Positions 37,908-46,352 of a stretch of DNA of 64,000 nt are shown here, in pieces. The position numbers were made by a program, and so were the translations under genes. This DNA is from an uncultured Bacteroidia bacterium (GTDB taxonomy: Bacteria > Bacteroidota > Bacteroidia > Bacteroidales > UBA932). The stretch spans positions 1 to 64,000 of the forward strand of contig CACZKE010000012.1 of NCBI GenBank assembly GCA_902781705.1, read 5' to 3'. Below the pieces are notes generated by a model. That model had not been told where the DNA came from. It ran no database searches and saw nothing but the letters and a program-made list of their open reading frames with translations. Each line of letters opens with the position of its first letter. The first letter of the stretch is position 1.

Positions 37908-38825
37908 TCAGAAGCAGTTCCGGAGCACTTCCACGACGCTCGTGGACTTGCCCATGGTATAGAAATGGACGGCGGGGACGCCTTCGTACAGGAGTCCGCG
38001 GCACTGGGCGGTACACCATTCGACGCCGATGCGGCGGACGGCCTCCCGGTCGTCCCCGGCTTTCCGGACGGCCTCGGTGAGGTCCACCGGCAGGTCGATG
38101 GAGAAGGACTCCGGCAGCAGTTGCACCTGCCTGGCCGTGGTCAGCGGCTTCAGTCCGGGAATGATGGGAACCGAGATGCCGGCGTTCCGGCAGCGGTCCA
38201 CGAAGCGGAAGAAGACCTCGTTGTCGAAGAACATCTGGGTGATGATGCAGTCCGCCCCCGCATCGACTTTCTGCTTCAGATAAGCGATGTCCGTCTCCAG
38301 GTTCGCCGCCTCGAAATGCTTCTCCGGATAGGCGCCGACGCCGATGCAGAAACGGTCCCCGCCTTCCATCCCGCGGATGGCGCGGACCAGTTCGTCGGCA
38401 TGGGAGTACCCGCCCGGGGTGGGGGTGAAACGCTTTTCTCCCGTCAGGGAATCCCCCCGCAGGGCCATGACATTGTCGATGCCCAGGTACTGGAAGTCCT
38501 GGATGAGCCATTCGATTTCCGATGCCGTATTCCCCGCGCAGATGACATGCGGGACCACCTCCACCTGGAACCGGGCCTGGATGCTGCCGCACACGGCGAC
38601 GGGGGAGACGCGGCTGCGCGTAACCTCCCGGCGGAAGGTTCCGTCGGCGAGGGGAACGAAACGAACCTCGTCCCGGTGGGTCGTGACGTTGATGTAGCGG
38701 GGCTTGAACTCCATCAGGGGAGCGATGTTCCCCAGGAGTTCGTCCTTGGTGATGCCGCCGAGGGGCGGGACGATCTCCAGCGAGGGAAAAGGATGGCTGG
38801 GATCCAGCAGGTCGGTGATTCTCAT
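37908..38825 (-). CDS. metF: methylenetetrahydrofolate reductase
   Basis: 305 residues. Typical MetF motifs: FPSLEIVPPLGG at the N-terminus, the folate/FAD region YLGIDNVMALRGDS, GVGAYPEKH, and ITQMFFDNEVFFRFVDRC. It reduces 5,10-methylene-THF to 5-methyl-THF, the methyl donor for MetH. The start overlaps the metH stop (ATGA, 38822-38825), so the two are translated together, matching their consecutive steps in methionine synthesis. Confidence 0.96.
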   Translation of the reverse strand: MRITDLLDPSHPFPSLEIVPPLGGITKDELLGNIAPLMEFKPRYINVTTHRDEVRFVPLADGTFRREVTRSRVSPVAVCGSIQARFQVEVVPHVICAGNTASEIEWLIQDFQYLGIDNVMALRGDSLTGEKRFTPTPGGYSHADELVRAIRGMEGGDRFCIGVGAYPEKHFEAANLETDIAYLKQKVDAGADCIITQMFFDNEVFFRFVDRCRNAGISVPIIPGLKPLTTARQVQLLPESFSIDLPVDLTEAVRKAGDDREAVRRIGVEWCTAQCRGLLYEGVPAVHFYTMGKSTSVVEVLRNCF

Positions 38826-41800
38826 AGCAGATGGGAAAGGAAGGTCCGAGCCTCGTCGGGGGAGAGACCGCGGGCCGCAGCGTACTGTTCGTATTGGGCG
38901 GGGCCGATGTGCCGGATTTCCGGATATCCGGCCTCGGGATGAAGGACGACGAAGCCGCAGATGGCGGCATCGGGCTTCATCGCACAGCTTTCTGTGAGGG
39001 TGATGCCGATTCCCTCCGGAAGCAGCCGGAGGATGTCCCGCTTGAGGCTGTGGTCGGGACAGGAGGCGTAGCCGGCGGCCGGCTTGGCGATGCGGACGCC
39101 CTCGGGCACCCAGGCTTCCAGCCGGCGGTCCAGCCAGGAGGAAGCCGCCTCGGCGAGGGTGACGCGGACGGCGCGTTCCATCATGGAGTCGTAGTCGGAG
39201 TGGCAGGCGTCGCAGTCGCAGCCGACCGGTCCCTGAGCTTGTCGAAGGGCCGGCTGGTGGACACTGACGGCGAAAAGACCGAAGGGACCGGTGCCGTCCG
39301 AAGGGACGAAATCGGCCAGGGAGCGGCCGGGGGCCTCTTCCTGCCGGAGCATGGGCAGTTTCACGGGACCGAGGTCGATGAGGTCGCCTTTCCGCCGGGC
39401 GGCGAAGAAGCGGGCGGCGATCCGGACGGTGACGCCGCCGCTGCGGACCATCCGGTCCAGGACGGCCTGTCCTTCGGCGGTGAGTTCCGCCGATTCGCGG
39501 ACGCCCCAGACGAGCCGGAACATCGGCCAGTCGAAAAGGGGAACGAGTCCTTCCAACGGGATTTCCGTGAGGGGGATATCCTCCGGGACGGTGCGCAGGT
39601 ACGATCCCGGGTCGAAACCGGCTCCGGGGGCGGCCGGTACGCTCTTCCGCCCCTCGTGCAGGGCCCGGATCCGGGCTTGCTCCGCGTGCTGCTCCGCCTC
39701 GAAGGCCTCCCGGTCACGCAGGCATTTCTTAGCCAAGACAGCCCCGGCCGAGGCGTCCGGCGCGTAGAAGACATGGTCGTAGAGCGGAGCCAGTTTCACG
39801 GCCGTATGCAGGGCCGATGTCGTGGCGCCGCCGATGAAAAGGGGCGTATCCAGCCCGCGCGCGTGCATTTCCCGGCACAGTTCCTCCATCTGGAACAGCG
39901 ACGGGGTGATGAGTCCGCTTACGCCGATGAGGGCGGCGTGATGCTTTTCCGCGGCCTCCAGGATGGTCTCCTTGTCCACCATCACGCCCAGGTCCACCAC
40001 CTCGAATCCGTTGCAGCGGAGGACGATGCCGGCGATGTTCTTGCCGATGTCATGGACATCCCCCTTGACCGTGGCGTGGATGACGACGGGCCGCTGCGCG
40101 GCATGCTCGCCTTCCAGCATGTACGGTTCCAGGATGGCGACGGCGTCTTTCATCACCTTGGCCGACTTGACGACCTGCGGAAGGAACATCTTTCCCTCGC
40201 CGAAGCGCTTCCCGACTTCCTCCATCCCGGCCATCAGCGGCCCCTCGATGACCGCTACGGCGCTCCCCAGCCGCTCCAGGGCGGCCATGAGCGCCTCCTG
40301 CAAATGCTCGGTCCGGCCGGTGACCAGCATCTGGGCGAGAGATTTCTCGACTCCGCCTCCGGCTTCGCTCGAAATGACAGGATTGTCACTTCGACCAAGC
40401 CCCGCAGGGGCGCGTGGAGAAGTCTCGTTTTCGTTCGCCAGCATCGCCGTCAACCGTTCCGTTGCATGCGGATCGCGGCAGAGGATGAGGTCCTCTACGG
40501 CCGTCCGCAGTTCCGGTTCGATGTCGTCGTACTGCAGGACCATTCCCGGATTGACGATGGCCATGTCCAGCCCGGCGCGGATGGCGTGGTACAGGAAAAC
40601 GGCGTGCATCGCGCTCCGGACGGGGTTGTTGCCCCGGAAGGCGAAGGACAGGTTGGAGATGCCGCCGGAGGTATGGACCCCGGGCAGGTTCTGTTTGATC
40701 CAGCGGACCGCTTCGATGAAATCGATCCCGTAGCGGTCGTGTTCCGGAATGCCTGTCCCAATGGACAATACATTGACATCCAGGATGATATCCTCAGCCG
40801 GAATGCCGATGCCGGTGAGGAGCCGGTACGCCCGCTCCGCGACGGCGACCTTCTTCTCATAGGTGGTCGCCTGTCCCTCCTCGTCGAAGGCCATGACGAC
40901 CATGGCGGCGCCCAGGCGGTGGATTTCCGCGGCCTTTTCCAGGAAGGCCGCCTCCCCATCCTTGAGACTGATGGAGTTGACGATACACTTGCCCTGGGCG
41001 TTCTTGAGTCCCGCGAGGATGCAGTCCCAATGGGACGAGTCGATCATGAGGGCGGCCTTGGCGACGGCCGGATCGTTTTCCAGGGTACGGACGAAGGTCT
41101 CCATGCACCGGGGCCCGTCCAGCATGCCGTCGTCCATGTTGATGTCGATGATGCTGGCTCCGCCCTCGATCTGCCCGGCCGCCACTTCCAGGGCCGCGTC
41201 GTAGTTCCCCTCGGCGATGAGCCGGGCGAACTTCCGGGAGCCGGCGACGTTGGTCCGTTCGCCGATGAGGGTGAAGTTCCGCTTCTCCGTGTCGATGAGA
41301 TAGGCCTCCAAGCCGCTGACTGTCAATGAGCCGGACGGCTCTTTCAGCGGGGCGGGGGAGAGCGTCGGGAAGGCGGCGATATGCTCCGGCGTGGTGCCGC
41401 AGCATCCGCCGGCGATATTCACGAGACCGTCCAGCCGGGCCATCTGGGTCGCCATCTGCTGCGGTGTCTGGTCGTAGCCGCCCAACTCGTTGGGAAGGCC
41501 CGCATTCGGATAGCAGATGACCGGTACGTCGCTGAAGGCGGCGATGTCCTTCACGAGCGGAAGGAGCCCGTCGGCCCCGAGCGAGCAGTTCACGCCGAAG
41601 GCAGTCAGGGGATAGTGCCGGACTGCGGTATAGAACGCCTCCAGCGTCTGCCCGGTCAGCGTCCGCCCGCTCCGGTCCCCCACGCTCACCGACACGATCA
41701 CCGGGAATCCATCCTTTACCTGCTGCACGGCATACAGCGCCGCCTTGACATTCAGGGCGTCGAAAGCCGTCTCGATCAGCAGCACGTCCACGCCCCCCTC

Positions 41801-42328
41801 GATAAGGGCTTCCGCCTGCTCGCGGTAACTCTCCGCCATGTCGTCGAAACTGTACGGCCTTTCAGCCGGGCGGGCGATGTCCGGGGCGAGCGTCAGCGAC
41901 TTGGACGTCGGCCCCATGCTGCCGGCCACCCAGACCTTCCGGGGGGCGCCGGTCCCGTCATGCCCGGCCTGACCGGGCATCTGCATCGCACGGTCCGCAC
42001 ACGTCCGGGCGATCCGGGCCCCCGCGAGGGCCATTTCCCGCGCCCGGGCCGCCAGCCCGTACTCCTTCTGGGAGATCCGGTTAGCGCTGAAGGTGTTCGT
42101 TTCGATGATATCGGCTCCGGCATCGATATAGGCCTCATGGACGGCCGCGATGACGTCCGGCCGCGTCAGGTTCAGGCACTCGTTGTTCCCTTTCAGTGGC
42201 GTGGGGACATCTTCGAAGGCGCCCCGGCGGAAGTCTTCTTCCGTCAGGGAATACTGTTGGATCTGGGTCCCGGTCGCCCCGTCCAGGCGGAGCACCCGTT
42301 CCCGAAGGGCTTGCTGTAAGTTCGTCAT
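38822..42328 (-). CDS. metH: cobalamin-dependent methionine synthase
   Basis: 1168 residues from ATG 42328 (the frame is open much further upstream, through the GH43 gene, but the family start RLDGATGTQIQ is here). Domains in order: homocysteine/zinc (GVNCSLG, GGCCGTTPEH), folate (ERTNVAGSRKF), cap and B12 (GDVHDIGKNI, residue ~757), activation domain with AdoMet site. Three short palindromic repeats are inserted in frame: near residue 120 (MPGQAGHDG), near 645 (NPVISSEAGGGVEKS, in the linker before the cap) and near 1029 (LRQAQGPVG). All lie in loops, so the enzyme is probably active. Needs B12; no B12 riboswitch is seen. Confidence 0.97.
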   Translation of the reverse strand: MTNLQQALRERVLRLDGATGTQIQQYSLTEEDFRRGAFEDVPTPLKGNNECLNLTRPDVIAAVHEAYIDAGADIIETNTFSANRISQKEYGLAARAREMALAGARIARTCADRAMQMPGQAGHDGTGAPRKVWVAGSMGPTSKSLTLAPDIARPAERPYSFDDMAESYREQAEALIEGGVDVLLIETAFDALNVKAALYAVQQVKDGFPVIVSVSVGDRSGRTLTGQTLEAFYTAVRHYPLTAFGVNCSLGADGLLPLVKDIAAFSDVPVICYPNAGLPNELGGYDQTPQQMATQMARLDGLVNIAGGCCGTTPEHIAAFPTLSPAPLKEPSGSLTVSGLEAYLIDTEKRNFTLIGERTNVAGSRKFARLIAEGNYDAALEVAAGQIEGGASIIDINMDDGMLDGPRCMETFVRTLENDPAVAKAALMIDSSHWDCILAGLKNAQGKCIVNSISLKDGEAAFLEKAAEIHRLGAAMVVMAFDEEGQATTYEKKVAVAERAYRLLTGIGIPAEDIILDVNVLSIGTGIPEHDRYGIDFIEAVRWIKQNLPGVHTSGGISNLSFAFRGNNPVRSAMHAVFLYHAIRAGLDMAIVNPGMVLQYDDIEPELRTAVEDLILCRDPHATERLTAMLANENETSPRAPAGLGRSDNPVISSEAGGGVEKSLAQMLVTGRTEHLQEALMAALERLGSAVAVIEGPLMAGMEEVGKRFGEGKMFLPQVVKSAKVMKDAVAILEPYMLEGEHAAQRPVVIHATVKGDVHDIGKNIAGIVLRCNGFEVVDLGVMVDKETILEAAEKHHAALIGVSGLITPSLFQMEELCREMHARGLDTPLFIGGATTSALHTAVKLAPLYDHVFYAPDASAGAVLAKKCLRDREAFEAEQHAEQARIRALHEGRKSVPAAPGAGFDPGSYLRTVPEDIPLTEIPLEGLVPLFDWPMFRLVWGVRESAELTAEGQAVLDRMVRSGGVTVRIAARFFAARRKGDLIDLGPVKLPMLRQEEAPGRSLADFVPSDGTGPFGLFAVSVHQPALRQAQGPVGCDCDACHSDYDSMMERAVRVTLAEAASSWLDRRLEAWVPEGVRIAKPAAGYASCPDHSLKRDILRLLPEGIGITLTESCAMKPDAAICGFVVLHPEAGYPEIRHIGPAQYEQYAAARGLSPDEARTFLSHLL
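39226..39253. repeat. palindromic repeat in metH (third insertion)
   Basis: CCGG/CCGG and CCCT/AGGG arms around a gagcttgtcga loop. Read as LRQAQGPV in the activation domain. Confidence 0.75.
40338..40427. repeat. double palindromic repeat in metH (second insertion)
   Basis: Two related elements back to back: the outer arms (gagatttctcgac and gtggagaagtctc) and inner arms (tcgaaatgaca and tgtcacttcga) pair. The translated insert joins the folate and cap domains. Confidence 0.75.
41960..41980. repeat. palindromic repeat in metH (first insertion)
   Basis: ATGCCCGG / CCGGGCAT arms with a 5-base loop. Read in frame as QMPGQAGHD. The same type as the copy in uvrA at 58177. Confidence 0.75.
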
Positions 42329-42333
42329 TGGGG

Positions 42334-42341
42334 CAAAGGTA
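42334..42341 (-). promoter_or_regulatory. TAnnTTTG -7 box (TACCTTTG) of metH-metF
   Basis: Only 5 bp separate the box from the metH ATG, so the transcript would be leaderless or nearly so. Confidence 0.55.
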
Positions 42342-42349
42342 CGGAAAAT

Positions 42350-42364
42350 CGCTGAAAAACAGCG
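42350..42364 (-). terminator. weak hairpin after the GH43 gene
   Basis: CGCTG/CAGCG arms with a five-base A/T loop, 12 bp beyond the GH43 stop on the minus strand, followed by ATTTT. Small, so uncertain. Confidence 0.3.
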
Positions 42365-42375
42365 GGAGGAAACCG

Positions 42376-43980
42376 TCAGGAGCCGAAGCGGAAGTACCGG
42401 ACGGACAGCGGAGCGCGGGATGCCACCAGATAGAGGTCCTCCCGATCCAGGACGGCGTCCTGGACGGGGATGGTGATTTCCTTCCACTTCCAACCCGTGT
42501 CCGGGAGGGTGGCGGAGGCGATGAGCGGCCCGTCCGGAGAGCCCTTCCTTACTTCCAACACGCCTCCGGGACTGCCCGTAAAGATGCTGAGCGTCAGACT
42601 CTTCGGCGCTTCGGGGAAACTGAAATAGCGGTAGCAGGCCCATTGTCCGTCCTCCTGGAAGGAGACGTAGGAATAGGCCCCCTTCTTCAACTGGTAGATG
42701 CCTGGTTTCCGCCCGGTGGAATACTCCACGGCGCCGCCCGCCTGGACCGTATCGCCGGTCCCGAAAGCGCCGCGCACGCCGGAGGTGCTCATCTTCACTT
42801 CCGGGATGGTCCCGTCTTCGTTGAAAACCATCGGCTCCAGGTTGGGCACCCGCGTCAGCCGAAGCCCCGGAACGCTCTTGTGATACTGCAGCCAGTATTT
42901 TCCCTGGAACGGCTCGAAACTGCCGTGGACATTGCCCGCGTTCGGGTAATTGTGATTGGTCACGATGAGCCCCTGGTATGTATAGGGACCGAGCGGCTGC
43001 TTCGCGGTCAGGTAGGCCATCCGGGTGGGTACGGCGCCGTTTTCGGCAACCTTTCCCGTGTTCTGGATGTAGATGTAGTAGTAGGTGTCGCCCCGTTTCC
43101 GGAGGGAAGGGCCTTCGAAGGGCTCGTTGTCCGTGGGCATGAAAGGAGTCATGTCCCGCACGGTCTCCGGCAGGATGCGGGCATAGTCGTCCGGATCCAA
43201 CTGAGCCACGATGAAACTGGGGAGGGCCAGATAGACCTTCCCGTCGTCGTCCACCAGGATGCCCGGGTCGATGTGCCCGAGTTCCTGGCCGTTCAGCGTG
43301 ATGGTCCGGGCGTTCGAATAGGGCCCTTCCGGCCGGTCGGCATCCAGCAGGAAGACCTTCCCGTTGTTGGTACAGGTGGCCATGTGATACTTGCCCGTCC
43401 GGGGATCGCGGAACACGTCTGGAGCCCACAGCCGGATGCCGTCACCCTTAACCTCTTCCGGGACATCCTTCAGGTTCAGGGCCTCCCCGGCATCGGTCCA
43501 GTGGAGCAGGTCGTCGGACCAGATGACATGGTAATTGTCCGAACACCACTCCACGCGGCCGTCGCTTCCCAGTCCGTCATAATTGTCCCGGGAACCGAAG
43601 ATGTACATCCTTCCGTCGAAGACATGGGGCTCGCCGTCAGCGATATACAGGTCCCAGGTGGGCGGAAGGATGGGATTCTGGGCCTCGTAGCCCACGGTGA
43701 CGAGGCAACTGTCCTTCGCCCCGGTGTGCGGGTTGCTTGCCATGATCCAGGCGTCGCCGTTTGCCATGGCCAGGACTTCGCCCCGGTCGTCTACCTGCGC
43801 CACTTTCCCGTCGGTCGATGTCCAGACAAGGCCGCGGGGAACCGTTCCGCTTACGTTGATCCGGACCCGGTCTCCGGCGTCCAGCATCGTGGCATCCCGG
43901 TCCAGGGACCAGGGCTCGTTCCCCGTCCCGCAGGAAACCAGGACGGACAGGGCGGTCAGAAGGGAAATGGCTCTTTTCAT
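42376..43980 (-). CDS. GH43-family glycosidase with N-terminal Ig-like domain, lipoprotein
   Basis: 534 residues; lipobox LSVLVSC (Cys17). A Big_2-like Ig domain (~25-95, VWTSTDGKVAQVDDRGEVLA) is followed by a five-bladed propeller: catalytic base Asp115 in YIADGEPHV, pKa modulator Asp238 in HIDPG and acid Glu289 in PFEGPSL. The last ~130 residues form a carbohydrate-binding beta-sandwich (CBM6-like). GH43 enzymes cleave arabinose or xylose side chains; the product here is not fixed by sequence. It overlaps the thioesterase gene by 4 bp, an odd partner. Confidence 0.92.
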   Translation of the reverse strand: MKRAISLLTALSVLVSCGTGNEPWSLDRDATMLDAGDRVRINVSGTVPRGLVWTSTDGKVAQVDDRGEVLAMANGDAWIMASNPHTGAKDSCLVTVGYEAQNPILPPTWDLYIADGEPHVFDGRMYIFGSRDNYDGLGSDGRVEWCSDNYHVIWSDDLLHWTDAGEALNLKDVPEEVKGDGIRLWAPDVFRDPRTGKYHMATCTNNGKVFLLDADRPEGPYSNARTITLNGQELGHIDPGILVDDDGKVYLALPSFIVAQLDPDDYARILPETVRDMTPFMPTDNEPFEGPSLRKRGDTYYYIYIQNTGKVAENGAVPTRMAYLTAKQPLGPYTYQGLIVTNHNYPNAGNVHGSFEPFQGKYWLQYHKSVPGLRLTRVPNLEPMVFNEDGTIPEVKMSTSGVRGAFGTGDTVQAGGAVEYSTGRKPGIYQLKKGAYSYVSFQEDGQWACYRYFSFPEAPKSLTLSIFTGSPGGVLEVRKGSPDGPLIASATLPDTGWKWKEITIPVQDAVLDREDLYLVASRAPLSVRYFRFGS

Positions 43981-44375
43981 TGGGATAGTTGTGCGTATGT
44001 TTTCTGGATGAAACGTTCCTTGTCGATGATGAACCGCTCATGGGTCCCTTCGCCGATCAGGCCCTGCTCATCGTAGGCCGCCACCCGGAAGACGAGCCTC
44101 CGGCGGTCTATTTCGACGAGTTCGCTCTCGCACCGGACCTTCATGCCCACGGGCGTGGCCTTGCAGTGTGAGACATCGACCCGGGTCCCCACGGTGTCCT
44201 GCCCGGGCTCCAGGTACGGCAGCACGCTCTCCAGGCAGGTCTTCTCCATGAGCCCGACCATCATGACAGTCGCATAGACGGGCACGTTGCCGGTACCGAT
44301 CGCTTCCGCCGAGCGCTCTTCCGTGGAGAAAGACTCCAACTTATTCTTGATCCCTGTCGTCAGCATAATGGGCAT
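43977..44375 (-). CDS. hotdog-fold thioesterase (FlK-like)
   Basis: 132 residues. The hotdog pattern VPVYATVMMVGLMEKTCLESV (central helix) and GTRVDVSHCKATPVGMKV fits the fluoroacetyl-CoA-thioesterase-like group of small thioesterases, which hydrolyse short acyl-CoA. ATG at 44366 is an alternative start. The gene is 1 bp after the macro-like gene and overlaps GH43 by 4 bp, so the three are one operon. Confidence 0.85.
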   Translation of the reverse strand: MPIMLTTGIKNKLESFSTEERSAEAIGTGNVPVYATVMMVGLMEKTCLESVLPYLEPGQDTVGTRVDVSHCKATPVGMKVRCESELVEIDRRRLVFRVAAYDEQGLIGEGTHERFIIDKERFIQKTYAQLSQ

Positions 44376-44376
44376 A

Positions 44377-44775
44377 TCAATGGGTGAAAGATTCCGGCAG
44401 GCAGATGTTCTCCACGGCCGTTGCGGCGGCGAACAGCGGCGCGATCTCGCTGTCCCGGAACCCGGCGATCCCGCAGCCGATCCGAGTCACGTAGAAGAAC
44501 AGTTCGGGATGGGCCTTGGCAAAGTCGATGAAGGCATCCACGTAAGGTTTGATGGTCTCGACCCCGCCCTGCATCGTCGGGATGGCGTACGACTGGCCGC
44601 GCAGCCCCACTCCGCAGCCCATGACGGCTCCGAAGTTGCGGAACGCCTGGTACGCGGCCCCGCCCCCGTGCATCCCTGCCAGGTTGCTTCCGAAGACGAA
44701 GATCTCATCGGCCCGGAGTTCCGTAATCCTTTCCGGCGTAAACTCCGGCCTGGGTATGTCGTGATAGATTCTCAT
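44377..44775 (-). CDS. macro-domain-like small protein (A1S_2505-type)
   Basis: 132 residues from ATG 44775 (a TTG 24 bp upstream lies at the promoter). IFVFGSNLAGMHGGGAAYQA, GQSYAIPTM and FYVTRIGCGIAGF match a small family often labelled A1S_2505-like phage non-structural protein and related to macro domains that bind ADP-ribose-type ligands. No sign of prophage here. First gene of the operon with thioesterase and GH43. Confidence 0.8.
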   Translation of the reverse strand: MRIYHDIPRPEFTPERITELRADEIFVFGSNLAGMHGGGAAYQAFRNFGAVMGCGVGLRGQSYAIPTMQGGVETIKPYVDAFIDFAKAHPELFFYVTRIGCGIAGFRDSEIAPLFAAATAVENICLPESFTH

Positions 44776-44796
44776 ATCGATGGTGCTAATGTTTTT

Positions 44797-44828
44797 CAAA
44801 AATACAAAATCCTGCTTTTTCCTGCAAA
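44797..44828 (-). promoter_or_regulatory. promoter of the macro-thioesterase-GH43 operon (TTTG-N20-TATTTTTG)
   Basis: -7 TATTTTTG at 44797-44804 and -33 TTTG at 44825-44828, minus strand, 20 bp apart; ATG 21 bp downstream. Confidence 0.65.
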
Positions 44829-44880
44829 CGCGGGATTTCCTGCCCTGTCAAATTCGGTGCCTCTGCCCACACCCCTGCAT

Positions 44881-45026
44881 CCCAAAATTCGCAGCGCATC
44901 TTCCAGCGCTCCCTGCGTTCTGCAGCGAGCCCTCCGATGCTTTGCCCGCCAAAATTGCCGCACAGAGCATCTCGTTAAGGCGCCGAAGCGCTAGGGAGTT
45001 GTTTCCGCTGCTTTGCGAATTTTGGG
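44881..45026. repeat. left palindromic element flanking the RAYT transposase gene
   Basis: Terminal arms CCCAAAATTCGCA (44881-44893) and TGCGAATTTTGGG (45014-45026) are perfectly complementary. Inside are CTCCCT/AGGGAG arms and a 36-nt core hairpin (44936-44971; GATGC/GCATC) also present in the right element. It ends 6 bp before the transposase stop. Confidence 0.8.
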
Positions 45027-45032
45027 TTGGAA

Positions 45033-45998
45033 CTACATCCGGTCTTTCACCTCATCGTACACCAGACCCGCCAGGCGTGCGATCTGCTTGATGGAACTGT
45101 TGTAGCGGCTCCGCAGGGTGCGGGCCAGCCGGAGTCGTTGCGGCATGCTGAGCTGCCTGACACTCGGGGTGCCGAACAGTTCCCGGCAGACTTCGTTTTT
45201 ATGCTGGCGCATCTCCTGCATGGGAATCGACAGGAGCGAGATCGAGCCGCCGCGGGCGTCCACGTCCTCCTCCTTCGTGATGCTGAGGAAGAAATTGAAA
45301 CTCTTACAGGTCTTGAAGATACGTTCCACGACCTCGTAGGCGACATACTCGCCCGGGAACACCAGCGGACCGATCATCCGGGGAGCGCGCCGGGCCAGTT
45401 CATCTTTCCGGGTACGCAGGGCTTTCCGGTGATCGACAACGCCCATGGACCCGGCCTCTTTCGTTTCGTCCATCCACCGTGGTGAACTCCAATACCCGGG
45501 CCTTTTGAAATAGAGCGGACCGCTGGACCAGGGATAGTCGAGTGCGTTGAACATGATACCGCCTGCGGGAGCGTTTTTCACGGTGTAGCAGATGACGGTC
45601 TTCAGGTAGGAATCAGTGTCCACCGCCTGGTGGTTGATGGGAACTCCATCCAGCTTGTTGCTTTCATGATGCGTCACGGATATGTACCAGGAGGTTCTGC
45701 GGACATATTCATGCATGAACCGGTTACATGCTTCGAAAGTGCCGTACAGGATGAAATGCACATGGGTGTCCATCAGGGAAAAAGCCAGAATGACCACGTT
45801 GTAGTCCTGGATCACCATGTAAATCCGGTTCATCCCGGCGATGAAGTCATCGTCGTCTTCGAACATGGCATCGACGGCGTTTCCGTCCGTGCTGAAATGC
45901 CAGCAGTTCTTGATTTTGATTTGACGTCCCTTGACGAACGGGACATGGAGCCCGAGATCGGCTTCGATCTGCGCGAGCAGTTTCTGATCTATCTTCAC
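45033..45998 (-). CDS. REP-associated tyrosine transposase (RAYT-like, Y1/HUH)
   Basis: 321 residues with a GTG start. The HUH motif is His79-Val-His81 in SLMDTHVHFILYG; YLKTVICYTVKNAPAGG gives the candidate nucleophile Tyr138, and NALDYPWSS is a typical family motif. The C-terminal end (IKQIARLAGLVYDEV) looks like a DNA-binding helix-turn-helix. RAYTs are single-copy IS200-like enzymes that process REP palindromes instead of moving themselves. Two homologous palindromic elements flank this gene, and the right one reaches into its promoter. Confidence 0.88.
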   Translation of the reverse strand: MKIDQKLLAQIEADLGLHVPFVKGRQIKIKNCWHFSTDGNAVDAMFEDDDDFIAGMNRIYMVIQDYNVVILAFSLMDTHVHFILYGTFEACNRFMHEYVRRTSWYISVTHHESNKLDGVPINHQAVDTDSYLKTVICYTVKNAPAGGIMFNALDYPWSSGPLYFKRPGYWSSPRWMDETKEAGSMGVVDHRKALRTRKDELARRAPRMIGPLVFPGEYVAYEVVERIFKTCKSFNFFLSITKEEDVDARGGSISLLSIPMQEMRQHKNEVCRELFGTPSVRQLSMPQRLRLARTLRSRYNSSIKQIARLAGLVYDEVKDRM

Positions 45999-46033
45999 GT
46001 TCTTTTCCGGCGCCTCTTGTGGCTGCTCTTTTA

Positions 46034-46064
46034 CAAAGATAGGTCAATCCTCCCGTTTTTGCAA
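46034..46064 (-). promoter_or_regulatory. promoter of the RAYT gene (TTG-N20-TATCTTTG)
   Basis: -7 TATCTTTG at 46034-46041 and -33 TTG at 46062-46064 on the minus strand; the -33 is the terminal CAACCCG of the right palindromic element. Confidence 0.55.
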
Positions 46065-46213
46065 CCCGATTTTTGCAGAGCATCCCAACCTGCGAATCCT
46101 GCGCTGTATGAGGCCTCCCGATGCTCTGCCAGGCAAAAATGCCGTGCAAAGCATCGTATAGTGGTGCCTATGCTATACAAAGCGGTTGACAATGCTTTAC
46201 GAATTTCGGGTTG
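46062..46213. repeat. right palindromic element flanking the RAYT transposase gene
   Basis: CAACCCG at 46062 pairs with CGGGTTG ending at 46213. The 36-nt core 46120-46155 (GATGC/GCATC with inner TGCC and GGCA) aligns in the same orientation and length with 44936-44971 of the left element. A further GTATAG/CTATAC pair lies downstream of the core. Confidence 0.78.
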
Positions 46214-46324
46214 GGGTGGTAGGGGAACAAGGAGCCGGGGCGGAGGGCTGAAGGAAATGGGGATGTGAGGAACGAAAGCCGTTATGAAATGGCTGCTTCC
46301 TGCGGATTTTCGCGGGAGAATCGT

Positions 46325-46332
46325 TATATTTG
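46325..46332 (+). promoter_or_regulatory. TAnnTTTG -7 box (TATATTTG) of the ior-paaK operon
   Basis: Consensus match 20 bp before the ATG at 46353; it argues against the upstream ATG at 46284 as the true start of iorA. Confidence 0.55.
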
Positions 46333-46352
46333 TCCGATTGGATAAAACGAAC

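Noticed and set aside
37893-37909. GAGAATT/AATTCTC palindrome as the metF terminator
   Set aside because: It overlaps the metF stop codon and has no T-run after it on the minus strand.
38831-41329. An 832-residue open frame antisense to metH
   Set aside because: Same GC-driven mirror effect; no domain motifs, while MetH domains are complete on the minus strand.
42329-43429. N-terminal extension of MetH
   Set aside because: The open frame runs through the GH43 gene, which is a clear gene on the same strand in another frame; MetH homology begins at ATG 42328.
45033-46213. A complete IS200/IS605 insertion sequence
   Set aside because: The protein is RAYT-like (about 320 residues with a C-terminal extension), there is no tnpB, and the flanking elements are two homologous palindromes in the same orientation, not single IS ends.
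46284-46352. Upstream ATG extending iorA by 23 residues
   Set aside because: The extension lies before the TAnnTTTG promoter box at 46325 and does not match the family N-terminus.
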